Assembly (NCBI GenBank): GCA_020852815.1
Contig: JADZAN010000040.1
Coordinates: 21,604 to 85,603 of the forward strand
Length of the DNA stretch: 64,000 nt
Origin: Gemmatimonadaceae bacterium
GTDB lineage: Bacteria; Gemmatimonadota; Gemmatimonadetes; Gemmatimonadales; Gemmatimonadaceae
Direction: 5' to 3'
Shown: positions 54,484 through 63,069 of the stretch, one piece after another
Numbering within the stretch: position 1 is the first letter of the stretch
Layout of the letters: every line of letters begins with the position of its first letter
The notes under the pieces: generated by a model
What the model was told of the DNA's origin: nothing
The model's database searches: none
The model's input: the letters and a program-made list of their open reading frames with translations, nothing else
Position numbers and translations under genes: made by a program

Positions 54484-54634
54484 CTGAGAACGGCAGAAGA
54501 CGAGAAGCCTTCCCCAACGAAGGCTGGGGACGAGAAGACGAGAAGACGAGATGTCAGGGCGTGCGCCGCTTGACTCGTCTTCTCGTCTTCTCATGTCCCG
54601 ACACCGTCGGGACCTCTCGTCTTCTCGACTTCGC
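54484..54634 (+). repeat. Inverted-repeat cluster between tRNA-Gly and tRNA-Leu
   Basis: The spacer is built from GACGAGAA units. A + strand run at 54529-54550 is mirrored by CTCGTCTTC units at 54574-54592, giving a perfect 19-bp inverted repeat with a 23-nt loop. A single copy sits at 54495-54507 and another inverted copy at 54616-54628. Two smaller perfect hairpins flank it: AGCCTTC/GAAGGCT (54506-54525) and GTCCCGAC/GTCGGGAC (54595-54613). No ORF or promoter is convincing. It looks like a REP-type or MITE-like interspersed element, or a processing signal between the tRNAs. Confidence 0.8.
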
Positions 54635-54717
54635 GCGCGGGTGGCGAAATGGTAGACGCGGGGGACTTAAAATCCCCTTCGGGCAACCGAGTGCGGGTTC
54701 GAGTCCCGCCCCGCGCA
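54635..54717 (+). tRNA. tRNA-Leu (anticodon TAA)
   Basis: An 83-nt class II tRNA with acceptor GCGCGGG/CCCGCGC. The anticodon stem GGGGA/TCCCC is around CTTAAAA (anticodon UAA). A short variable arm (TTCGGGCAACCGA) and T-arm GTTCGAGTC follow. It reads UUA and UUG, so it decodes the TTA codons that occur in GTTAGGC motifs. The discriminator is A and no CCA is encoded. Confidence 0.96.
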
Positions 54718-54790
54718 TCACGCACGACGCATCACGCACGACGCATCACGCACGACGCATCGCGCACGACGCATCGCGCACGACGCATCA
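54713..54790 (+). repeat. 14-bp tandem repeat adjoining the tRNA-Leu 3' end
   Basis: Five head-to-tail copies of CGCACGACGCATCR run from 54721 to 54790, with A or G as the last base (A, A, G, G, A). A partial copy, CGCATCA, overlaps the last bases of tRNA-Leu, which suggests the array grew from the tRNA end. The array lies between the tRNA and the lysine operon. Confidence 0.9.
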
Positions 54791-54820
54791 CGCGCTCGCA
54801 CCCCTGACAGCGGTTCCCGC

Positions 54821-54826
54821 TACACT
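54821..54826 (+). promoter_or_regulatory. Putative -10 element (TACACT) of the lysine operon
   Basis: TACACT ends 7 nt before the ATG at 54834, so transcription would start at the ATG. The -35 region is inside or next to the tandem repeat and is weak. A leaderless dapE-like message is predicted. Confidence 0.4.
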
Positions 54827-54833
54827 ATCGATC

Positions 54834-55829
54834 ATGGTTGACGTTGTCGCGCTTGCCGCCGAGTTGATGGCCATCGAATCGCCGACGGCGCTCGAAGCGA
54901 AGGTAGTGGACTACGTCTCCCGTTGGCTCGTGGCCCGCGGGTGGAACGTCACGGTCCAGGAAGTCACGCCGGGACGAGGCAACGTGTGGGCCTCGCGCGC
55001 CGGTGGTGGTGTGACGCTCTCCACGCACCTGGATACGGTGCCGCCATACGTGGCGCCGCGACTCGACCACGATCGCCTGTACGGCCGCGGGGCCTGCGAC
55101 GCGAAGGGAATCGCCGCCGCGATGCTCGCTGCCGGTGCGGCACTCGCCGAGGCGGGCGAGGATCGCGTGGACCTGCTCTTCGTCGTCGGGGAGGAGAAGG
55201 GTTCCGACGGCGCACGCGCCGCCAACCGACTCCCCGCGACCTCGCGATTCCTCGTGAATGGCGAGCCGACGGAGTCGAGGCTCGCCGTCGGCTGCAAGGG
55301 ATCGCTGCGCGTCCACCTGCGCACCCGCGGGCGCGAGGCGCACTCGGCCTATCCGCATCTCGGGCAATCGGCCATCGAGCCCATGCTCGAACTGCTGCCG
55401 TCGCTCAAGTCGCTCGACTGGCCCACCGACGAGCGGCTCGGCGACACCACGGTCAACATCGGGACGATTCGTGGCGGGACGGAAGCGAACATCATTCCCG
55501 GCAATTGCGAGGTGGAGTTGATGTTCCGCCTCGTGGGCCCGGTCGACGTGGTCAAGGCGCAACTGGAGCGGTGGGTGGACGGGCGGGCCGAGATCACGTA
55601 CGGATCGCACATCCCCGCGCAGTTCTTCCATACCATCGGCGGGTTCGAGACGTCGCCGGTGGCCTATACCTCGGATATCCCGCTGCTCGACCGATGGGGC
55701 ACACCGCTCCTCTTCGGCCCGGGCTCGATCCACGTTGCGCACACGCCTGACGAGTACATCGACGTCGCGGAACTTCGCGCCGCCGTCGAACACTATCAGC
55801 GGCTGGTGCGCGCCCTACTGGACACATGA
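54834..55829 (+). CDS. dapE: M20 family deacylase, probable succinyl-diaminopimelate desuccinylase
   Basis: A 331-residue zinc-dependent M20 peptidase. Metal ligands are visible in LSTHLDTVPPY (His/Asp), YGRGACDAKGIAAAMLAAG and FVVGEEKGSDGA (catalytic and ligand Glu), with a dimerisation domain including GREAHSAYPHLGQSAIEPML. By sequence it resembles LysK/ArgE/DapE broadly. Its place at the head of asd-lysC-dapB-dapA-dapD, with a succinyltransferase-type DapD, makes N-succinyl-LL-diaminopimelate the likely substrate. asd starts 4 nt inside its end. Substrate assignment is inference. Confidence 0.75.
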   Translation: MVDVVALAAELMAIESPTALEAKVVDYVSRWLVARGWNVTVQEVTPGRGNVWASRAGGGVTLSTHLDTVPPYVAPRLDHDRLYGRGACDAKGIAAAMLAAGAALAEAGEDRVDLLFVVGEEKGSDGARAANRLPATSRFLVNGEPTESRLAVGCKGSLRVHLRTRGREAHSAYPHLGQSAIEPMLELLPSLKSLDWPTDERLGDTTVNIGTIRGGTEANIIPGNCEVELMFRLVGPVDVVKAQLERWVDGRAEITYGSHIPAQFFHTIGGFETSPVAYTSDIPLLDRWGTPLLFGPGSIHVAHTPDEYIDVAELRAAVEHYQRLVRALLDT

Positions 55830-56914
55830 TGGCGCAGTCCTCGACCATGCCGGCTCGCAAGTGGCCGGTTGCCGTGCTGGGTGCCACCGGCGCCGTCGGC
55901 CAGACGTTCATCCGCCTCCTCCAGGGTCATCCCTGGTTCTACGTCGCCGAAGTGGCGGCGTCCGAGCGTTCGGCGGGTAAGTCATACGCCGAGGCCACGC
56001 GCTGGATCGAAGGGACCATGCCCACCGACGTCGCGGCGCTGACGGTGCGCAACTGCGACGCGTCCGAGGTCTCCTCGCGCATCGTCTTCTCCGCGCTGGA
56101 CTCCAACGTCGCCGGCGAGGTGGAGGGAGCGTTCGCACGCAGCGGGGCGCTCGTCCTCTCCAACGCGAAGAACTATCGCATGGAAGCGGACGTCCCGCTC
56201 GTCATCCCCGAGGTGAATGCGTCGCACCTCGCGCTCCTGCCCGTGCAACGCCGCAACCGAGGCTTTGCGCCCACCGGCGGTATCGTCACGAACGCCAACT
56301 GCGCCGCGACCATGGCGACGATGGCGCTCGCGCCCCTGCACGAGGCGTTTGGGCTCGACAAGGTCTTCGCCACCACCATGCAGGCAATCTCGGGCGCCGG
56401 GTATCCCGGCGTCCCCTCGCTCGACATCCTGGGCAACGTGATCCCGTACATCGGCGACGAGGAACCCAAGATCGAGCGCGAGATGAACAAGATGCTCGGT
56501 CGCTTCTCCGGCCAGGGCGTCGACGTCGCCCCGTTCACCGTGAGCGCGCACGCCAACCGCGTCGCCACCGAGAACGGGCACATGGTCTGCCTGTCCGTCT
56601 CCTTCCTCAAGAAGGCGACTGCCGATGAGGCGCTTGCCGCGCTGCGCGCCTGGCGCGGCGAGGCTGTCGTGCACGGCCTTCCATCGGCCCCCACATTCCC
56701 GTTGGTGGTGACGGACGCCGCCGATCGTCCGCAGACGCGACGCGACGTCGGCGCCGGGCGCGGAATGACGGTCACGGTGGGGCGCGTGCGCCCCGACCCG
56801 ATTTTCGACGTGAAGCTCGTCGCGCTGGGCCACAACACGATCCGCGGTGCAGCTGGCGGGTCGATCCTCAACGCCGAAGTCCTCGCCGCGCAGGGGGCGT
56901 TCGACACCGCATGA
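55826..56914 (+). CDS. asd: Aspartate-semialdehyde dehydrogenase
   Basis: Reduces aspartyl phosphate to aspartate semialdehyde with NADPH. The N-terminal Rossmann motif is VAVLGATGAVGQTFIRLLQ and the active-site cysteine is in VTNANCAATMATMAL. MQAISGAGYPGVPSLDILGNVIPYIGDEE and VSAHANRVATENGH place it in the archaeal/fungal-type Asd branch. The length is 362 residues from ATG 55826, and MPARKWP could be a later start. Confidence 0.94.
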   Translation: MMAQSSTMPARKWPVAVLGATGAVGQTFIRLLQGHPWFYVAEVAASERSAGKSYAEATRWIEGTMPTDVAALTVRNCDASEVSSRIVFSALDSNVAGEVEGAFARSGALVLSNAKNYRMEADVPLVIPEVNASHLALLPVQRRNRGFAPTGGIVTNANCAATMATMALAPLHEAFGLDKVFATTMQAISGAGYPGVPSLDILGNVIPYIGDEEPKIEREMNKMLGRFSGQGVDVAPFTVSAHANRVATENGHMVCLSVSFLKKATADEALAALRAWRGEAVVHGLPSAPTFPLVVTDAADRPQTRRDVGAGRGMTVTVGRVRPDPIFDVKLVALGHNTIRGAAGGSILNAEVLAAQGAFDTA

Positions 56915-58269
56915 TCGTCGTCAAGTTCGGCGGGACGTCGGTTGGCGATACCGCGGCCATCGAGCGCCTGACGGAGATCGTGCGCGGCAAGCTGCCGCGC
57001 CGGCCCATCGTCATCGTCTCGGCGATGGGCGGGGCCACGAATGCCCTCATCGCCATCGCCGAACAGGCCGCCGATGGGCAGCTCATCAGCGCCATTCGCG
57101 GCGTCGAGGCGCTGCGCGAGCGACACCTCGACACCGCCGAGCAACTGCTGGGCAACGCCCCCGAAGTGCACGACCTGAGCGCCGAGTTGAGCGCGACCTT
57201 CGACGAATTGGCCTCGCTCGCCGAGGCGCTGTCGGTGCTTGGGCACGCCACGCCGCGTTCCAAGGACGCCATCGCCGCCAAAGGGGAAATGCTGTCGTCG
57301 ATCCTGGTCGCGGCGGCGCTTGCGGCGCGCGGCATCCCCGCGGAACATGTCGACGCGACGACGGTGATGATCACCGGCGACCAGTTCGAGCGGGCGGAGC
57401 CTCGCCCCGACAGGATCGCCGAGGCGTCGCAGAAGATCCTGCGCCCCATTGTCGAGCGCGGAGGTGTCCCCGTCCTCGGCGGCTACATCGGCTCCACCGA
57501 GCAGGGGATCGTCACCACGCTCGGGCGCGGGGGCTCCGACTTCTCGGCGTCGCTGTTCGGCGCCGCGTTAGGCGCCGACGCCATCGAGATCTGGACCGAT
57601 GTGGACGGGATGCTCACCGCCGACCCGCGCGTCGTGAAGGGGGCGCAGCTCATCGAGCGCATCGGCTTCAACGAGGCCAGCGAGCTGGCCTCGTTCGGGG
57701 CCAAGGTGCTGCATCCGAGCACGATCAGCCCCGCCGTGCGGCTGGGGATCCCCGTCTACATCTACAACTCGCGCAACCCGACCGGGGCAGGAACGCTCAT
57801 CACTTTCGACGCGCCCAAGCGTTCCGTGAGCGCGCTCGCCGGGAAGCAGGGGGTCACGGTGATCAAGGTGCGCAGCCCGCGCATGCTCCTGCAGCACGGC
57901 TTCCTGCGCACGCTGTTCGAGGTCTTCGACCGCCACCGCACCTCGGTCGATGTCGTGGCGACGTCGGAGGTGAGCGTGAGCGTAACGATCGATGCTGCAA
58001 CGCACCTCGATACGCTCGTGGTCGACCTCTCGCACCTGGGCGACGTCTCCGTCGAGCGCAATCGCGGGATCGTGGCGATCGTCGGCGCCGGGCTCACCGA
58101 GTCCAGCGAGGCGATGTCGCGCGCCCTGGCCTCGCTCAAGTCGCTGCGCGTGCACATGCTTTCGCTCAGCGCGAGCGGGATCAACCTCACGATGCTCGTC
58201 GATGGCGACCAGGTGGGTGAGGCCATGCGGCGGCTGCACGAGGAGTTCTTCACCACCGGCGCGAGCTGA
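56911..58269 (+). CDS. lysC: Aspartate kinase (AK III-like, monofunctional)
   Basis: Phosphorylates aspartate to start the lysine/threonine/methionine branch. The kinase motif is VKFGGTSVGD, followed by GGYIGSTEQGIVTTLGRGGSDFSASLFGAALGADAIEIWTDVDG. Two C-terminal ACT domains (about 310-452), including SVDVVATSEVSVSVTID, would bind the feedback amino acid, probably lysine. Its 452 residues are close to E. coli LysC. The start overlaps asd (ATGA). Confidence 0.95.
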   Translation: MIVVKFGGTSVGDTAAIERLTEIVRGKLPRRPIVIVSAMGGATNALIAIAEQAADGQLISAIRGVEALRERHLDTAEQLLGNAPEVHDLSAELSATFDELASLAEALSVLGHATPRSKDAIAAKGEMLSSILVAAALAARGIPAEHVDATTVMITGDQFERAEPRPDRIAEASQKILRPIVERGGVPVLGGYIGSTEQGIVTTLGRGGSDFSASLFGAALGADAIEIWTDVDGMLTADPRVVKGAQLIERIGFNEASELASFGAKVLHPSTISPAVRLGIPVYIYNSRNPTGAGTLITFDAPKRSVSALAGKQGVTVIKVRSPRMLLQHGFLRTLFEVFDRHRTSVDVVATSEVSVSVTIDAATHLDTLVVDLSHLGDVSVERNRGIVAIVGAGLTESSEAMSRALASLKSLRVHMLSLSASGINLTMLVDGDQVGEAMRRLHEEFFTTGAS

Positions 58270-58271
58270 GC

Positions 58272-58988
58272 ATGCGCCTCCTCATCATTGGCGACGGCAA
58301 GATGGGGCGCGCCATCGAGCAGTTGGCGCGGGAGCGAGGACACACGGTCCTCGCCATCCTGGGCGCGCGTGACAACGGAGGGGGCGACGCCATCGCCACG
58401 CACGCCGCAGCCGCCGATGTGGCGATCGAATTCACCGAGCCCGCTGCGGCGCGCGCGAACGTGACGGCGTGCATCGCCGCGGGGCTTCCCGTCGTCACCG
58501 GGACCACGGGGTGGTACGATGCGCTTCCCGACGTCGAGCGCCTCGTGCGCGACCGCGACGGCGCGCTCTTCTGGTCGCCCAACTTCTCGATCGGCGTGGC
58601 GCTGGCCCTCGAGGTGGCGCGTCAGCTCGGGGTGGTCTTTGCCCAGCACCCGCAGTTCGACGCGCACCTGGTGGAGACGCACCACCGCGCCAAGAAGGAT
58701 GCCCCCTCGGGGACGGGGGCGGCCATGGCGGCGGCGGTGGCAGACTCGTTAGGGCGAGGCGTCCCCACCACGAGCGTGCGTGTGGGCCATGTCCCGGGAA
58801 CGCATACGCTCATCCTCGACGGTCCATTCGAGCAGGTGACGCTGTCGCACGAGGCGCGCGACCGGCGCGTCTTTGCCGACGGGGCCCTTCGCGCCGCGGA
58901 GTGGCTGGCGGGGCGGAGTGGCATCTTCACCATGCGCGACCTGGTGCGCGCGCAACGCCCAAACGTTGGAACGCAGGAGGGAGCGTGA
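58272..58988 (+). CDS. dapB: 4-hydroxy-tetrahydrodipicolinate reductase
   Basis: Reduces the DapA product in the diaminopimelate pathway. It is a 238-residue protein with the Rossmann start LLIIGDGKMGRAIEQLA, VVTGTTGW, SPNFSIGVALALEVARQ and the catalytic motif ETHHRAKKDAPSGTG. The glycine motif G-D-G-K-M-G deviates slightly from the common GxxGxMG. It begins 2 nt after lysC and its stop overlaps dapA (GTGA). Confidence 0.94.
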   Translation: MRLLIIGDGKMGRAIEQLARERGHTVLAILGARDNGGGDAIATHAAAADVAIEFTEPAAARANVTACIAAGLPVVTGTTGWYDALPDVERLVRDRDGALFWSPNFSIGVALALEVARQLGVVFAQHPQFDAHLVETHHRAKKDAPSGTGAAMAAAVADSLGRGVPTTSVRVGHVPGTHTLILDGPFEQVTLSHEARDRRVFADGALRAAEWLAGRSGIFTMRDLVRAQRPNVGTQEGA

Positions 58989-59878
58989 GCCATCGGCCAC
59001 TCAGTGGGTGCGGCACCGCGCTCGTCACCCCGTTCACCCCCGCCGGCGCCGTGGATGAGGCGGCGTTGCGCGCACTCGTCGACTGGCAGGTTGCCGAAGG
59101 GATTCACTTCCTGGTCCCGTGCGGTTCGACGGGCGAGGCGGCGACGCTGTCCCTCGAGGAGCACGCGCGCGTCGTGGCCATCACCGTCGAGCAGGTGGCG
59201 GGGCGCGTCCCCGTCGTCGCCGGCGCCGGCTCCAACGATACGCAGAAGGCGATCGCCCTCTCCCGCGTGGCGCGCGACGCCGGCGCCACGCACCTGCTGC
59301 ACGTCTCGCCGATGTACAACAAGCCGCAGCAGCGCGGCATCGTGGCGCACTTTGCCGCGATTGCCGCGGCGGTCGACCTCCCGATCGTCGTGTACAACGT
59401 TCCGGGACGCACGGGGAGCAACATCGAGGCGCGCACGACGCTCGCGCTCGCCGCCATCCCCGGCATCGTCGCCATCAAGGAGGCGTCGGGGAACCTGGGG
59501 CAGGTGGGCGACATCCTGCGCGACCGTCCGGCCGCGTTTGCCGTCCTCTCGGGCGATGACGCGCTCACGCTGCCGGTCATGGCACTGGGCGGGGAAGGGG
59601 TGATCTCGGTGACGAGCAACGCGACACCGCGCCGCATGACCGCGTTGGTGGACGCCTGTGCCGCGGGCGACTTCGGGGCGGCCCGCGCGATCCATCGGCA
59701 GCTGCAACCGTGGATGGCGGCCGCCTTCTGCGAGTCCAACCCCGCCCCGGTCAAGGCGGGGCTGGCGATGATGGGGCGCGTTGCCAATGTGGTTCGCCTC
59801 CCGCTGGTCCCGCTCGCCGACGCCCACACCCCCACCGTGCGGTCGGCGCTCGCCGCCGCTGGAGCACTCCCCGCATGA
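58985..59878 (+). CDS. dapA: 4-hydroxy-tetrahydrodipicolinate synthase
   Basis: Condenses pyruvate and aspartate semialdehyde. The TIM barrel has TALVTPFTPAGAVDEAAL, CGSTGEAATLSLEEH and VVYNVPGRTGSN (catalytic Tyr). GIVAIKEASGNL carries the Schiff-base lysine and FAVLSGDDALTLPVMALGGEGVISVTSN follows. The length is 297 residues from GTG 58985. Both ends overlap neighbours by 4 nt. Confidence 0.96.
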   Translation: MSHRPLSGCGTALVTPFTPAGAVDEAALRALVDWQVAEGIHFLVPCGSTGEAATLSLEEHARVVAITVEQVAGRVPVVAGAGSNDTQKAIALSRVARDAGATHLLHVSPMYNKPQQRGIVAHFAAIAAAVDLPIVVYNVPGRTGSNIEARTTLALAAIPGIVAIKEASGNLGQVGDILRDRPAAFAVLSGDDALTLPVMALGGEGVISVTSNATPRRMTALVDACAAGDFGAARAIHRQLQPWMAAAFCESNPAPVKAGLAMMGRVANVVRLPLVPLADAHTPTVRSALAAAGALPA

Positions 59879-60738
59879 GCGACGACGCCCTGGCATCGCT
59901 CTCCTCCGAGATCGCCGCGCTGGCCGCCTGCCCGCCGGGGACAGCGCTCCCCGACTCGGCCGAGCGCACGGTCGCCGAGCTCATCGCGCGCCTCGAGGAC
60001 GGTGAGGTGCGCGCGGCCCGGAAGGAGCACGACGGGCGGTGGCGCGCGGTGCCATGGGTCAAGCAGGGGATCCTCGTCGCCTTCCGCGTCGGCAAGGTCG
60101 TGGCGTTGCACCCGGCGGACCCGCACGCGCTCACCTGGTTCGACAAGCACACGCTCCCCGCGCGTCACCTCACGCTGGCCGATGGCGTGCGCGTTGTTCC
60201 TGGCGGCTCGTCGATTCGTCGCGGCGCGTATGTCGCCCCGGGCGTGGTCTGCATGCCGCCGATGTATATCAACGTGGGCGCCTGGGTCGGGACCGGGACG
60301 ATGGTCGACTCGCACGCGCTCATCGGGTCGTGTGCCCAGGTGGGCGAGCGCGTCCACGTCAGCGCCGCCGCGCAGATTGGCGGGGTGCTCGAGCCGGTGA
60401 ACGCCGCCCCGGTGGTGATCGAGGACGACGTGATCGTCGGCGGCAACTGCGGCGTGTATGAGGGAACGGTGGTGCGTGCGCGCGCGGTGCTGGGCGCCGG
60501 CGTCGTGCTCACCCGCGGAACCCCCGTCTACGACCTCGTGCGCGACACGGTCCATCGCGCCACCGCCGACGCCCCGCTCGAGATTCCCGAGGGCGCCGTC
60601 GTCGTCCCGGGCGCACGCGCGGTCACGGTCGGCTGGGGCGCGGCCAACGGACTCTCGCTCCAGACTCCGATCATCGTGAAGTACCGTGATGACAAGACCG
60701 ACCTCGCCACGGCGCTCGAAGGATGGCTGCGCCGGTGA
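59875..60738 (+). CDS. dapD: 2,3,4,5-tetrahydropyridine-2,6-dicarboxylate N-succinyltransferase
   Basis: Succinylates tetrahydrodipicolinate. After an N-terminal helical domain with VPWVKQGILVAFR, the left-handed beta-helix hexapeptide repeats run from GVRVVPGGSSIRRGAYVAPGVVCMPPMYINVGAWVGTGTMVDSHALIGSCAQVG to NCGVYEGTVV. They are close to E. coli DapD. The length is 287 residues. Presence of this enzyme assigns the succinylase branch, so DapC and DapF must be encoded elsewhere. ATG overlaps dapA (ATGA). Confidence 0.94.
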   Translation: MSDDALASLSSEIAALAACPPGTALPDSAERTVAELIARLEDGEVRAARKEHDGRWRAVPWVKQGILVAFRVGKVVALHPADPHALTWFDKHTLPARHLTLADGVRVVPGGSSIRRGAYVAPGVVCMPPMYINVGAWVGTGTMVDSHALIGSCAQVGERVHVSAAAQIGGVLEPVNAAPVVIEDDVIVGGNCGVYEGTVVRARAVLGAGVVLTRGTPVYDLVRDTVHRATADAPLEIPEGAVVVPGARAVTVGWGAANGLSLQTPIIVKYRDDKTDLATALEGWLRR

Positions 60739-60748
60739 CGGTCAGGCC

Positions 60749-62047
60749 ATGACGCGGCCGTCGTCGCGCGACGTGGTCGGCGGGAGCGTTCGTGTCCCGG
60801 GCGACAAGTCGATCTCGCACCGCGCCCTCATGTTCTCGGCCTTCGCGACCGGGACGTCGCGTGTGCGCGGCATCCTGCAGTCGGACGATGTGAAGTCGAC
60901 CGCCGCCGTCCTTCGCGCGTTAGGGTGGGCCGTGCCGCGCGTCGACCACGACATGACCATCGAGGGCGCCGGCTTCACGTCCCGTCTTGGTGCGCCCGCG
61001 TCCCGGCTGCAGTGCGGCAACAGCGGGACCACCACACGCCTCATGGCGGGAGTGGCCGCCGCGCAGCCGTTCGCCTCCACGTTCATTGGTGACGCCTCGT
61101 TGTCGCGCCGCCCGATGCGACGCGTGGCGGCACCGCTCGAGGCCATGGGGGCGCGCATCGAGTTCCTGGAGGGGCACGACGGGCTCCCGATGGTCGTGCA
61201 TGGCGCCACGCTCCACTCGGTCGATTGGACGCTCCCCGTGGCCAGCGCGCAGCTCAAGAGCGCCGTCCTCCTGGCCGGGTTGTGCGCCCGCGTTCCCGTG
61301 CGCGTGAAGGAGCCGGCCCCCACGCGCGACCACACCGAGCAGATGCTCTCCGCGCTTGGGGTGCAGGTCGCGCTCGACGCCGATGGCTTTGTCGCATTGC
61401 AGCCGGCGGATCGGCTCGCCCCGCTCGACCTCGACGTCCCCGGCGATCCGTCGTCGGCGGCGTTCTTCCTGGCGCGAGCCCTCCTCGCGGACGAGGGAAG
61501 CATTCGCCTCCAGAACGTGCTCCGCAGCCCGTATCGCGATGGCTTCCTGCGCGCGATTGTGCGCATGGGCGCGCGCGTGGACGAGGTGCGCGACGGCGAT
61601 GCGGGGAACTCGCCGCGCGATGACCTCGTGGCGCATGGCGGCCACCGGTTGCGCGCGATCTCCGTCGGCCGCAACGACGTGACGTCGATGATCGACGAGA
61701 TCCCCATGCTGGCCGTGCTCGCCGCCCGCGCCGAGGGCGTCACCGAGGTGCGAGGCGCCGATGAACTGCGCGTGAAGGAGAGCGATCGCATCGCCGCCGT
61801 CGTCTCCAACCTGCGCGCCATCGGCGTCGACGCCGAGGAACTCCCCGACGGATTGATCGTGCGCGGCACGGAGGCGCCGCTCGCCGGGCGCGTCGTCACC
61901 CATGGCGACCATCGCATCGCAATGGCGTTCGGCGTCCTCGGCGCCACCCCCGGCTGCGCGATCGACATCGACGACCCCGACTGCTGCTCCGTCTCCTATC
62001 CGGGCTTCTGGCGCGACCTGGCCCTCGTGCGCGATGTCGTCCGATAG
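60749..62047 (+). CDS. aroA: 3-phosphoshikimate 1-carboxyvinyltransferase (EPSP synthase)
   Basis: The sixth step of the shikimate pathway. It has GGSVRVPGDKSISHRALMFSAFA, LQCGNSGTTTRLMAGV, SLSRRPMRRVAAPLEAMGA, DVPGDPSSAAFFLARALL, NDVTSMIDEIPMLAVLAA, DELRVKESDRIAAV and HGDHRIAMAFGVLG. The length is 432 residues from ATG 60749. It starts 10 nt after dapD, and the aroA-cmk-rpsA order is widespread. Confidence 0.97.
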   Translation: MTRPSSRDVVGGSVRVPGDKSISHRALMFSAFATGTSRVRGILQSDDVKSTAAVLRALGWAVPRVDHDMTIEGAGFTSRLGAPASRLQCGNSGTTTRLMAGVAAAQPFASTFIGDASLSRRPMRRVAAPLEAMGARIEFLEGHDGLPMVVHGATLHSVDWTLPVASAQLKSAVLLAGLCARVPVRVKEPAPTRDHTEQMLSALGVQVALDADGFVALQPADRLAPLDLDVPGDPSSAAFFLARALLADEGSIRLQNVLRSPYRDGFLRAIVRMGARVDEVRDGDAGNSPRDDLVAHGGHRLRAISVGRNDVTSMIDEIPMLAVLAARAEGVTEVRGADELRVKESDRIAAVVSNLRAIGVDAEELPDGLIVRGTEAPLAGRVVTHGDHRIAMAFGVLGATPGCAIDIDDPDCCSVSYPGFWRDLALVRDVVR

Positions 62048-62798
62048 CCGCCCGCACCCGAATTGGCGCAGCGGACACCTCGTCGTCGCAATCGACGGTC
62101 CCGCCGCCTCGGGGAAGTCGTCGACCGCACAGTGGGTCGCCGGTGAGTTGGGATTCCGGCACGTCGACTCGGGCGCGCTGTATCGTGCGGCCACCGCCGT
62201 CGCCCTCCGCAGCGGACGTCCGGCGAGCGAATGGACCCCCGCCTGGCTCCTCGAACAGGCAGCGCGCATCACCCTCATCCCCACGGAGACGTCGTTTGCT
62301 CCGCACGTCGATGGCGAGCGTATGGATGAGGAGATCCGCGGGACCGAGGTCACGCGTCACGTCTCGCTCGTGGCCCAGATGCAGGTGGTGCGTGGCTGGG
62401 TGAATGCGCAGGTACGCGAGGTCGCGAAGTCGTTCGACGTCGTCTGCGACGGGCGCGACATGGGCACGGCGGTCTTCCCGGATGCGGAGCTCAAGGTCTT
62501 CCTGGTCGCCGATCCGTGGGAGCGGGCTCGCCGCCGGCTGATCCAGCGTCTGGGGCGTCGCCCCACTGACGCCGAGATCGCCGAGGAGACCGACCGCCTC
62601 GTCCAGCGCGACGCCGCCGACGCGACGCAGACGGTGCAGGCCAAGGACGCCGTCCTGGTCGACACCACCTACCTGACGCAGGTCGAGCAGGTCGAGCGGA
62701 TCGTGGCCCTGGCGCGCGCCACTCGGAGCCGCCGCCCGCTCACTCCGTTGGGCGACCTCCCCTCAGTTCCCCCGCCGGACGGAACGCCGGACGCCTAG
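62034..62798 (+). CDS. cmk: Cytidylate kinase
   Basis: Phosphorylates CMP and dCMP. The P-loop is VVAIDGPAASGKSSTAQWVA. FRHVDSGALYRAATAVAL, VCDGRDMGTAVFPDAELKVFLVADPWERARRR and QRDAADATQTVQAKDAVLVDTT follow. The length is 254 residues, including a Pro-rich tail of about 20. The start overlaps aroA by 14 nt. Confidence 0.96.
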   Translation: MSSDSRPHPNWRSGHLVVAIDGPAASGKSSTAQWVAGELGFRHVDSGALYRAATAVALRSGRPASEWTPAWLLEQAARITLIPTETSFAPHVDGERMDEEIRGTEVTRHVSLVAQMQVVRGWVNAQVREVAKSFDVVCDGRDMGTAVFPDAELKVFLVADPWERARRRLIQRLGRRPTDAEIAEETDRLVQRDAADATQTVQAKDAVLVDTTYLTQVEQVERIVALARATRSRRPLTPLGDLPSVPPPDGTPDA

Positions 62799-63069
62799 CG
62801 AGCGGCCCGTCGGCCGAGGCCGTCAAGGTGGTGCGGGCGGGAGCGGCAGGGCAGAGCCAAGTTGCCGTGGGGGCGCGACTTCCGGGTGGTGCGGGGCGTT
62901 GACTCGCGGGGGCGTTCCCGGGTAGGTTTCGCGTTCCCCAAAAACGGCCCTCGTTCGCGCAGCGCGCTGCGACTCGTGATGCGCGATGCGCGCGGGGGCC
63001 GGTCATCCTCATTCCTCAGCCTCGTCGCGGCGAGCCTAAATATCCGCTGACACAGGAGCCACCCTACTC
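62799..63069 (+). other. rpsA upstream region
   Basis: This 271-nt region holds a promoter (62899-62928) and a leader of about 135 nt. AGGAG near 63055 is the likely ribosome-binding site, 11 nt from the ATG. The first 100 nt after cmk have short GC inverted repeats (CGGCC/GGCCG near 62808-62820) but no T tract. S1 leaders in other bacteria mediate autoregulation. I could not define a specific fold here. Confidence 0.5.
62899..62928 (+). promoter_or_regulatory. rpsA promoter TTGACT-N18-TAGGTT
   Basis: TTGACT (62899-62904) and TAGGTT (62923-62928) are 18 nt apart, identical in geometry to the hrcA and infC promoters. It is well outside any gene and fits an independent promoter for ribosomal protein S1. 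Confidence 0.7.

Noticed and set aside
54411..54790. Integrative element at the tRNA-Gly/tRNA-Leu pair
   Set aside because: No integrase, no duplicated tRNA 3' end at a distance, and conserved housekeeping genes lie on both sides. The tandem repeat is local.
54484..54790. CRISPR array
   Set aside because: The 14-bp units are directly tandem without spacers, the GACGAGAA units are inverted, and no cas genes are present.
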